Assembly: GCA_020201015.1 (NCBI GenBank)
Contig: JAIVHN010000036.1
Span: forward strand, 1-18,534
Source of the DNA: Spirochaeta sp.
Lineage (GTDB): Bacteria; Spirochaetota; Spirochaetia; DSM-27196; SLAA01
Length of the DNA: 18,534 nucleotides
Direction of reading: 5' to 3'
Both the position numbers and the translations under genes were made by a program. Position 1 is the first letter of the stretch; each line of letters opens with the position of its first letter. Shown here piece after piece: positions 1-6,382 of the stretch. The notes under the pieces are model-generated. The model was not told the DNA's origin. It worked only from the letters and a program-made list of their open reading frames with translations, and ran no database searches.

Positions 1-110
1 TTGGCACCCGGTATCTCTTTGCCGGGACTTAATGTAGCTTGCGCGGTACCCTTTGTCAAGGTTGCTTCACCTTGGGCTCATGTGTGCCGAATAGTAGAGA
101 GAGGGGGCGT

Positions 111-1376
111 ATGCCGACAACACTAGCTAATGTGCGTATTTGTAGAACGAAGGGTTTGCGCCTGGTTGCCTGGAGACTGGTTTTGTTTGCAGCGGCATTG
201 CTGCTGAACGGTGCATACGTCTATGCAAACGATGCCTACGAGTTTAGATTCAATTATCGTGAGGGAGACCAGTACCGTATTCTCTCTACGGTGCAGCAGA
301 ATGTCCGCATAAACGGTGTCTACTCGCATTCCGCCACTATTCTTAACAAAGCATCCATAGAAGTGAGCGATGTCGGAGAGAGCGACGCGCGTATCTCGGC
401 CATGTATCATACCTCGGAGGAAAGCACCGGACATGGGCAGGTATATCGCTGGGGCGAGGAGTATCCCACCGAGTTCCGTAGAGACACGGTAGGCCGATTT
501 GACATTTCCCCGGAGTACTTTATGCCGGTGGTTCGCAATGTACCGGTATTCCCGGAAGAGCCAATCAGCCCTGGCTATAGCTGGACTCATGCTGGCAGTG
601 AGGTGCATGATTTTCGCCGCAATTTTGGGCTTGATGAGGCTTTCCACTTTCCAATAGATGTCGTGTATGAATATATGGGCACCGCGGAGCTTGACGGTAC
701 AGAGTTTCATCAGTTCTCCATCCGATACAACGTTTTCCATCAAGCACCACAAAAACCGGAGATCCGCACCGCCTATCCCATGCTTATAACTGGGTTTTCC
801 GATCAAATTCTCTACTGGGATTACGCGCGCGGACGTCCCCATTACTATGAAGAAACGTACACGTTTCTTGTCCACCTGACGGATGGAACGGTTGCGCAGT
901 TCAGCGGTGAGGCAGATGGACGGGTAGTAGAAAGTGAACCACTTAACCGTCAGGCTGCGGTAGACGATATCCGCAACCTCCTGGATGAACTTGATATCGA
1001 TGAGTCAGACGTCCAGGAGGATGAACGGGGTGTAACCATTACGCTTGAGAATGTGCAATTTGCTCCCGACTCGGCAGTGCTCCGCGACTCGGAGCGGGCG
1101 AAACTCGACCGACTTGCGGAAATTCTTAAGCGCTACGGTGAGTACGATCTTCTGGTGACCGGGCACACGGCTCTTGCTGGCACCGAGGCTGGGCGCTTGC
1201 ATCTCTCGCGGGAACGCGCCGACTCAGTTGCCGAGTACCTTTTGGAGTTAGATGTACGTGAGCGTGACCAAATTCTTACTCGTGGCTTTGGCGCCGACAT
1301 ACCTGTTGCGGACAATATGACCGAGGCAGGCCGCCGTCGTAACCGGCGTGTTGAGCTTACCATTCTTGAGAACTAA
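111..1376 (+). CDS. Exported OmpA-family protein
   Basis: Predicted secreted envelope protein of 421 residues. I chose the ATG at 111 because a purine-rich ribosome site (GAGAGGGGG) lies just before it and a signal peptide follows; the frame is open further upstream to an ATG at 39, but that one has no good site. The signal peptide covers about residues 1-39, with a hydrophobic core around LVLFAAALLL and likely cleavage after YVYA. Residues 40-300 are rich in Tyr, Phe and acidic residues and match no family I can name. Residues about 307-421 form an OmpA-like peptidoglycan-binding domain: VQFAPDSAVL, then VTGHTA, LSRERADSV, RGFGAD and the closing NRRVEL motif. It probably sits in the periplasm or outer membrane and anchors to the cell wall. 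The C-terminal domain is clear; the role of the N-terminal part is unknown. It converges on the methyltransferase gene 39 bases away. Confidence 0.85.
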   Translation: MPTTLANVRICRTKGLRLVAWRLVLFAAALLLNGAYVYANDAYEFRFNYREGDQYRILSTVQQNVRINGVYSHSATILNKASIEVSDVGESDARISAMYHTSEESTGHGQVYRWGEEYPTEFRRDTVGRFDISPEYFMPVVRNVPVFPEEPISPGYSWTHAGSEVHDFRRNFGLDEAFHFPIDVVYEYMGTAELDGTEFHQFSIRYNVFHQAPQKPEIRTAYPMLITGFSDQILYWDYARGRPHYYEETYTFLVHLTDGTVAQFSGEADGRVVESEPLNRQAAVDDIRNLLDELDIDESDVQEDERGVTITLENVQFAPDSAVLRDSERAKLDRLAEILKRYGEYDLLVTGHTALAGTEAGRLHLSRERADSVAEYLLELDVRERDQILTRGFGADIPVADNMTEAGRRRNRRVELTILEN

Positions 1377-1415
1377 AAAGCAGAAGGCGAGATCGTAGCC
1401 AATACGCTGCAGAAT

Positions 1416-2849
1416 TTAGGAATGGTAGCGGAGCACGAAAAGTTCGGGGAAAACACCAGCTGTCTCAATTAGGGTAGAGCCGCATAGCTCAAAGTCGCTT
1501 CGTGCCTGAATCGACTCAAGGAAGAGATATCGGCGTTTACCTACGAGTAGAGCTACCGTAGCATTCGGCCGCAGTACAACCGAAAACTCGCGCAGCAGAT
1601 CTCGGTAGAGCGCACCAAAATCGGTATTTTTTCCCATTCGGACCCCAAAGGGTGGGTTGGTGACAATGCAGTCGATCGAGTCTGCTGCAACTCGTTGTGA
1701 AAGCAAGCGTGCATCGGCACGCTGAATTGTTGTTCTGTGTGTTAATCCGGCAGCCTCGATGTTAGTGCGGGCGCCAGCGGCCGTAGTGGGATCAATCTCG
1801 ATTCCGTGTAAGGCGGCGTTGGGAAGCTGGGCTCCCGCTTCCACAAGAATAGTCCCGGATCCTAGAAAGGGGTCGAGCAAAGTTATATCTGCCTCCCTGT
1901 TCCGCAACAGACCCGTCACATGCAGCATTGCGTAGGCCACGACCGAATTGAGTGTAATGCGAGGCTGGAACACCCGCGCCTGTCTGTGTGGCGGCGCGGC
2001 GGGACCATGATCCACACCTACAAGGCAGTGGCGCTCAAGTACATCGACCCGTAGTTCCAGAGCGGGCTCGTCGAGTTTTACCGGCTTATCGTAACGCCGT
2101 ACCAGCATAGCCCCAACCGCGCGTTGCACCAGTTCGCTACGGAACTCCTGATTACCGGTGCGTTCAGTTGTGACCCTAAAACTGTCAGCGGCAGCAAGCC
2201 CCGGCACCTCAAGTTCGGATAGCCGTTCGGCAATGTGGGCGGGCGTCTCGGAATCTCGTCCTACGGTGAAGTGGCACAAATGGCTGATAACCCTATGAAC
2301 AGCTCCGAGACCTTGCAAGCGTTTCACGACCCACTCGCCGCTTGCTTGCTCGCTCTGGACAGGTTTGTCAATTTCGTACTCAAACAGTACCTGCGCCTGT
2401 ATACCACCGGGGCGCGGGGTAAGGCGCGCAGTTGGGAAGAGGCGACGAGTCTCCTCGACAACTACATTTTCAAGACCGGGGTTAGTCGTGAGCCGCATCA
2501 CATGGGTTTGTGGATGCTGCCTTGCGCCAGGATCCTGTCCCGGGTTGACCTGCGGCATCTCTATGAACGGGACCTTCCCGGGAGCTACAGGCGACCGGGG
2601 TGTAAGCTCAACTACGGCCTCAAAATGTGGTGTCTGGGGGAACATGTCGAACAGCGCTACCGACCCAAGTTGGTAGTCGCGAAACTGTGGCAGTTCCTCG
2701 GCAAGTGCCTCTGGGTTACATGACACGTACACGATCTTACGTGGGGCAAGCTCGCTTAGTCGGCGGATAGCGGCGGGATGCATACCGGAGCGTGGCGGAT
2801 CGCTCACAACAAAGAGTGGCCTTACGTGATTCCGGGAAACCAGCGGCAT
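1416..2849 (-). CDS. C-terminal part of uracil-C5 methyltransferase fused to THUMP N2-guanine methyltransferase
   Basis: This 477-residue frame holds two pieces joined without a stop. Residues 9-83 are the end of an RlmD/TrmA-type m5U methyltransferase: DPPRSG at 17-22, the catalytic cysteine C44 in VYVSCNP, and the general-base glutamate E77 in HFEAVVEL. A Pro-rich linker of about 35 residues follows. Residues about 119-280 resemble a THUMP RNA-binding domain (NPGLENV near its start, FRVTTERTG at 224-232). Residues about 290-477 are an UPF0020-type methyltransferase with the SAM loop DPFLGSG (326-332) and the catalytic NPPFG (398-402). The second half most resembles TrmN/Trm14-like tRNA m2G enzymes, with RlmL (23S rRNA m2G) as the alternative. 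The ATG at 2849 is probably not a natural start: the frame continues the protein of the preceding, overlapping frame (2737-3753), from which it is separated by a short loss. A start at an internal methionine near residues 98 or 118 is possible, but neither has a convincing ribosome site. Confidence 0.8.
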   Translation of the reverse strand: MPLVSRNHVRPLFVVSDPPRSGMHPAAIRRLSELAPRKIVYVSCNPEALAEELPQFRDYQLGSVALFDMFPQTPHFEAVVELTPRSPVAPGKVPFIEMPQVNPGQDPGARQHPQTHVMRLTTNPGLENVVVEETRRLFPTARLTPRPGGIQAQVLFEYEIDKPVQSEQASGEWVVKRLQGLGAVHRVISHLCHFTVGRDSETPAHIAERLSELEVPGLAAADSFRVTTERTGNQEFRSELVQRAVGAMLVRRYDKPVKLDEPALELRVDVLERHCLVGVDHGPAAPPHRQARVFQPRITLNSVVAYAMLHVTGLLRNREADITLLDPFLGSGTILVEAGAQLPNAALHGIEIDPTTAAGARTNIEAAGLTHRTTIQRADARLLSQRVAADSIDCIVTNPPFGVRMGKNTDFGALYRDLLREFSVVLRPNATVALLVGKRRYLFLESIQARSDFELCGSTLIETAGVFPELFVLRYHS

Positions 2850-3753
2850 TAAGATTCCGGCGAGCCGACTCTATTGAGCCAGCGTAGTTTTCCATAACCG
2901 TGACCCGGCCGAACAGCGGTGCTAGCGACACACCAAAAGATCCGACTCCGCCATACAGATCTAAGAGCTCCGCATCAAGCAGCCGGGGCTCGCTTCCACG
3001 GAATTTACCGGTATCGCTGCCGGTGTGCGTCGCTGTGTGGCTGCTAGCTGAGACCAAGTCGGCATCCCGAGCCAAGAGGTCCCGTACGTAGGACACCATT
3101 AACGCCGACACGTTGTGGTTTACCTGGAAGAATCCCTGGCTGTGGTACTCAAGTGAGTTGTCAAGAAACGTCTCGGTCAGTGTGGCGCCTCCCCTTAGTA
3201 CCCTGTAGTCCTCGGTTGTGCTAACATCGGTTGTAGCTGAGACGTAGCCTATGAGTACGTTCTTGGCCGAGCACTGCATTGCAAAACTTTCTATCTGGTG
3301 CTCAACAGGCTGACAGCCGGGCGAGTCGGGATTCAGAATGAAGCTAATGGTGCTGCTACCACGAGTCACGCGAATTACCGCGTAGCGCAAGGTACCCGTA
3401 TGGTGCCGGACATCAAAAGAGTCAGGTGCCGGGAAAGCTGCTCGTAGCTCGGCAATGAGAACGTTTATGCGGGGCTCGGCTATGAGACAATGGGTAACAT
3501 CTACTATTTTGTCCCAGCTACCGCGACGACGAAATCCAATACCGCCGGGGTGAAATACCATGTCTACCCGGTTGCGATAGTTGTATTCCTCGGACCTAAA
3601 AACCTGTATGTCCTCGACGCGTAAGAGTCGCGCGAGATGCTGCTTCTTAGTTTCAACTTGGTCGCTGTAGGTCTGATCCTGCAGACGGCACCCGCCGCAG
3701 TCTCCAAAGAACGGACACGGAGCTTGGACCGATGTTTTTATGAATGCACTCAT
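2737..3753 (-). CDS. N-terminal part of Fe-S uracil-C5 RNA methyltransferase (RlmD/TrmA family), frame broken
   Basis: The N-terminal two thirds of a SAM-dependent RNA (uracil-5)-methyltransferase. Four cysteines fit the [4Fe-4S] ligands of the RlmD branch: C13, C19 and C22 in CPFFGDCGGC, and C89 in THCLIAEP. FFQVN at 208-212 is the conserved substrate-site motif and DLYGGVGSFG at 265-274 is the SAM loop. There is no TRAM domain in front of the cluster. Start ATG at 3753 has GGAG about 8 bases upstream. Homology stops near residue 305 (about base 2841); the remaining 30 or so residues are out-of-frame sequence. The rest of the domain (DPPRSG, catalytic Cys, general-base Glu) continues in the overlapping frame from about base 2825. 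Family members have about 30 residues between the Asn-rich SAM segment and DPPR; here, even after correcting the frame, about 25 are missing. As written the gene cannot give an active enzyme. Confidence 0.8.
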   Translation of the reverse strand: MSAFIKTSVQAPCPFFGDCGGCRLQDQTYSDQVETKKQHLARLLRVEDIQVFRSEEYNYRNRVDMVFHPGGIGFRRRGSWDKIVDVTHCLIAEPRINVLIAELRAAFPAPDSFDVRHHTGTLRYAVIRVTRGSSTISFILNPDSPGCQPVEHQIESFAMQCSAKNVLIGYVSATTDVSTTEDYRVLRGGATLTETFLDNSLEYHSQGFFQVNHNVSALMVSYVRDLLARDADLVSASSHTATHTGSDTGKFRGSEPRLLDAELLDLYGGVGSFGVSLAPLFGRVTVMENYAGSIESARRNLNAAGFPESRKATLCCERSATLRYASRRYPPTKRACPT

Positions 3754-3946
3754 ACCAGTTCTCCGGGATTCCCATTGATTGTGCAGGCCCTGTAAACGGT
3801 CCCTATATATGGGGATGATGTTTGTGACTATACTCGTGCTGCCAGCTTATCTCAAGCGGTCTATTGGTCAGCCCCACGGTTAGAAACTAAGAGATTGGCT
3901 TGAATTCATGGCGCTGTAGGCATACACTTTGTCGAAGGAGGTATCT

Positions 3947-4153
3947 ATGGATATTGCACAAGCTTCAATGAGCCTCGGACAGGCCAACGTGCAGCAGCAA
4001 GCCGGAATGGCAGTAATGCGCATGGCAATGGACAATTCTCAGGTACAAGGCGACGCCATTAACCAACTGGCGGAAGGTGCTGAGCTTGCACAACAAGCTG
4101 CACCGGCTATACAGGATCCGTCCCTTGGAACTATGCTGGATGTATCTGCATAA
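3947..4153 (+). CDS. YjfB-family putative motility protein
   Basis: A 68-residue protein resembling the YjfB family (annotated as putative motility protein), which are small proteins of about 60-70 residues. ATG at 3947 is preceded by a strong ribosome site, AAGGAGGT; the frame opens 18 bases earlier but without a site. It starts MDIAQASM, followed by a Gln/Met/Ala-rich, probably helical body, and ends LGTMLDVSA with no signal peptide or membrane segment. The exact role of the family is not known; the motility link is by family annotation only, and no flagellar gene is beside it here. A TATACT box at 3829-3834 could be a -10 element for it, but no convincing -35 is seen. Three tandem hairpins follow the stop codon. 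Confidence 0.75.
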   Translation: MDIAQASMSLGQANVQQQAGMAVMRMAMDNSQVQGDAINQLAEGAELAQQAAPAIQDPSLGTMLDVSA

Positions 4154-4190
4154 GCGGATGCTCTGGGCAACTGTTTGAGAAAGTTGACTG

Positions 4191-4278
4191 GAAGGGCCGC
4201 GGGGCCCTTCGGTCGGCGTCCTTAGCGACGCATGCATGGGTCGCTAAGGAGTGCCTCGCACCGGCCAACGGCCGGTGC
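4191..4278. repeat. Three consecutive perfect hairpins
   Basis: Three inverted repeats follow one another between the convergent yjfB-like and putP-like genes. First: GAAGGGCC at 4191-4198 with GGCCCTTC at 4203-4210, an 8-bp stem with loop GCGG. Second: an 11-bp stem, 4219-4229 with 4240-4250, and a 10-base loop. Third: GCACCGGCC at 4258-4266 with GGCCGGTGC at 4270-4278, a 9-bp stem with loop AAC. None is followed by a T-run on either strand, so they are not textbook intrinsic terminators, though they could terminate or stabilise transcripts from both sides. They could also be a small palindromic intergenic element. Confidence 0.7.
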
Positions 4279-4333
4279 CCACCGCAAAACGTTCAATTCA
4301 CGTCCGATCGAGTTTAAACTAAAATCTACGGTC

Positions 4334-5803
4334 CTAGAACTCACCACCGGCTTTGACCGTGGCCACGACCTCATCAAACCCCGCTAAGACCTCGGCTTCC
4401 GGATCACCAACAAAGGCGTTAACCACGAGAATGGTTACGACGTTTGCAATGAAGCCGGGAACAATCTCGTACATGTGAGCTCCAAGTCCAAGTCGCTCCC
4501 ATAGGACCAGCACCACCGTACCAACAACCATTCCCGCAAGCGCAGCCTTCCACCCCGTCTTGCGCGAGAAAAGCGCAAAGATAACAACCGGGCCAAATGC
4601 CGCGCCAAAGCCGCCCCACGCATACGAAACAAGACCGAGTACTGTGTTGTTTGGGTTCAATGCAAGCAGAAGTGCAATAACCGAGATAATAACAACGCAG
4701 GCACGTCCAATGATGACCAATTTTTTGTCACTTGCTTCACGCTGCAGAATTTTCTTGTAGAAATCCTCGGTTAGCGCGGAGGATGAAACGAGTAGCTGTG
4801 AGTCGATAGTCGACATAATTGCCGAGAGAATTGCGGCAAGTAGAATACCGCCAACCCAAGGATTGAAGAGTTCATTGATCATGAGGATAAAAACCGTCTC
4901 CTCAGTACCGCCTTCAAGACCGGTGAACATTCCCACACCAACCAAACCTACAACAACAGCGAAGGCTAAAGACACAAAAACCCAAACAATAGCAATAAGC
5001 CGTGCCTGCGGAAGTTGGCGAATAGAGTTAATGCTCATAAAGCGGGCAAGGACATGAGGTTGTCCAAAGTAGCCTAATCCCCACGCCATGGTGGAGATGA
5101 CGGCAACAAAGCCACCGGCGCCAAACAGTGTGGTGGAGATACCGGCCTCCGACAAGGCTTGCGACAGCTCACCAACTCCACCGACGCTGCCCAGGCCGAT
5201 TATCGGTACCACTACAATGGCTACAATCATAAGCGAGCCCTGGAAAAGGTCCGTCCAGCAGACGGCTAAGAATCCTCCGAGGAAAGTGTACACGACAATT
5301 GCAGCCGTCCCGACAAGTGCCGCCGTATGGTAGTCCAAACCAAACATCGACTCAAATAGGCGGCCAGCCGCTACAATACCAGATGACGCATAGATCGTGA
5401 AAAAAATGAGAATAATAACCCCGGAAATAATGCGTAACGCCCCGGTGGGGTCTTGGAACCGGTCTTCAAAAAAAGACGAAAGCGTAATTGCATCTGTCTT
5501 TTCGGTATATATGCGCAGTCGTGCCGAGATCAGTTTCCAGTTGGCTACAGTCCCAATGAAAAGCCCAATGGCGATCCAGCTCGCAGGCATTCCGCCGAGA
5601 TACATTGCACCGGGAAGTCCCATGAGCAGCCAGCCGCTCATATCGCTTGCCTGAGCCGAGAGTGCGGTCACCCACGGCCCCATGGCACGACCACCGAGAA
5701 GGTAGTCTTCTACACTTTTCGTGCGAGTATAAAAGTAACTGCCAATAATCATGAGAAGTATGAAGTACACAATAAAGGTAACAACTGCCGGAAGACCGAT
5801 CAT
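4334..5803 (-). CDS. putP: Sodium/proline symporter
   Basis: A 489-residue sodium:solute symporter (SSS family) of the PutP type, importing proline with Na+ across the inner membrane. Length is normal for PutP and about a dozen hydrophobic segments span the protein. Family signatures: LLGGRAMGPWVTALSAQASDMSGW in residues 35-58 (given here as the segment containing D54, M55, S56 and G57), WTDLFQGSLM near 183-192, and the Na+-site Ser331-Thr332 in AIMSTIDSQ followed by LTEDFY. ATG at 5803 has AAGGAG 7-8 bases upstream. A sigma70-like promoter lies at 5857-5885. Role: uptake of proline as nutrient or osmolyte. Substrate is assigned by family; related SSS members carry other substrates, but the sequence is closest to PutP. 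Confidence 0.9.
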   Translation of the reverse strand: MIGLPAVVTFIVYFILLMIIGSYFYTRTKSVEDYLLGGRAMGPWVTALSAQASDMSGWLLMGLPGAMYLGGMPASWIAIGLFIGTVANWKLISARLRIYTEKTDAITLSSFFEDRFQDPTGALRIISGVIILIFFTIYASSGIVAAGRLFESMFGLDYHTAALVGTAAIVVYTFLGGFLAVCWTDLFQGSLMIVAIVVVPIIGLGSVGGVGELSQALSEAGISTTLFGAGGFVAVISTMAWGLGYFGQPHVLARFMSINSIRQLPQARLIAIVWVFVSLAFAVVVGLVGVGMFTGLEGGTEETVFILMINELFNPWVGGILLAAILSAIMSTIDSQLLVSSSALTEDFYKKILQREASDKKLVIIGRACVVIISVIALLLALNPNNTVLGLVSYAWGGFGAAFGPVVIFALFSRKTGWKAALAGMVVGTVVLVLWERLGLGAHMYEIVPGFIANVVTILVVNAFVGDPEAEVLAGFDEVVATVKAGGEF

Positions 5804-5856
5804 CCTAACTCCTTGTTTGTCATTTTGTTTGTCAATGAATGCATATTTTCCTGGTC

Positions 5857-5885
5857 AGTATATTCATGCATTTCGAACAGGACAA
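5857..5885 (-). promoter_or_regulatory. Sigma70-like promoter of putP
   Basis: On the minus strand, TTGTCC (5885-5880) and TATACT (5862-5857) are separated by exactly 17 bases. The -10 box matches consensus at 5 of 6 positions and the -35 at 4 of 6. Predicted transcription start near 5850 gives a leader of about 47 bases before the putP ATG. Both boxes lie outside coding sequence, between putP and the doubtful small ORF at 5983-6261. Confidence 0.5.
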
Positions 5886-5982
5886 GACGCAGTGCTTGAA
5901 GTTTCGGAACGAAAACGATATCCTCGACGTGCTGACTCGGACAACGTGCTGTCTGAGACGACGTGCTGCCCCAGGAGCTGTA

Positions 5983-6261
5983 TTAGCCGTTGTAATTGAG
6001 TAGTCTGAGAATCTCGGCAACCGAGATTTCGGAGTAGACCGCCCGTTCCTTGAACTCGTAGGGGAACACCTCACGCGCGGCGGTAATGCCTGCTTGTTCA
6101 GGTGCGTCGCCTGCTGCAACTGCAGTTTTGTAGACATCGAGCCAGCGGGAAGTCTTGTGGACGCTTGGAACATGAACAAGCGAGTATTTATTCTTAAGGT
6201 GGAGCCGGGCTTCATCTTTCATACCAGTACAAAGGTACACTATCCAGCGGCTGTCGCTCAA
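5983..6261 (-). CDS. Hypothetical small protein, doubtful
   Basis: A 92-residue frame from a TTG at 6261; an internal ATG at 6222 would give 79 residues. I recognise no family. It is hydrophilic, with no signal peptide or membrane segment, and ends ISVAEILRLLNYNG. Codon choice in the ATG-started part looks like the neighbouring real genes (many GAG, CTC, ATT/ATC, few rare codons), which argues that it is or was coding. Against it: neither start has a clear ribosome site, and the TTG lies inside a 19-bp tandem duplication. It may be the tail of a decayed gene or a short lineage-specific protein. It fills most of the otherwise empty 5804-6382 interval. Confidence 0.35.
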   Translation of the reverse strand: MSDSRWIVYLCTGMKDEARLHLKNKYSLVHVPSVHKTSRWLDVYKTAVAAGDAPEQAGITAAREVFPYEFKERAVYSEISVAEILRLLNYNG

Positions 6262-6296
6262 CTGCCCCGCGGTCGCTCAACTGCCCCGCGGTCGCT
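6255..6296. repeat. 19-bp tandem duplication
   Basis: CGCTCAACTGCCCCGCGGT occurs twice head to tail (6255-6273 and 6274-6292) with a third partial copy, CGCT, at 6293-6296. The unit length is not a multiple of three, so the duplication changes the frame of anything reading through it. It covers the only TTG start of the doubtful ORF on the minus strand. Confidence 0.9.
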
Positions 6297-6346
6297 ATAC
6301 TGGAAAGCCGCAGCTGGAAAGGTTCGTGTTTTCGAGATATGTCTAT

Positions 6347-6374
6347 GTGTGAAAAACATGGTGTGAAAAACAGG
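6347..6374. repeat. 14-bp imperfect tandem repeat before the ribosome site
   Basis: GTGTGAAAAACATG (6347-6360) is followed directly by GTGTGAAAAACAGG (6361-6374), 13 of 14 bases identical. The second copy runs into the GGGAGGA ribosome site of the large OmpA gene that starts at 6383. It looks like a recent slippage duplication in the leader. Confidence 0.8.
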
Positions 6375-6382
6375 GAGGAACT

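Noticed and set aside
1..110. Small inverted repeats (CCCGG/CCGGG at 7-26, CAAGGT/ACCTTG at 57-74) before the first gene
   Set aside because: Stems of only 5-6 bp, no T-run, no promoter boxes at proper spacing; not enough to call a terminator or regulator.
123..875. 250-residue frame on the minus strand opposite the first OmpA gene
   Set aside because: Lies wholly inside a gene with a clear signal peptide and OmpA domain; its protein shows no recognisable motif.
2235..2723. 162-residue frame on the plus strand inside the THUMP-methyltransferase gene
   Set aside because: Shadow of a strand with clear THUMP, DPFLGSG, NPPFG and catalytic-cysteine motifs; no ribosome site.
5821..5880. Repeated TGCAT words around the putP promoter as an operator
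   Set aside because: The copies do not form a consistent direct or inverted repeat; likely chance in an AT-rich stretch.
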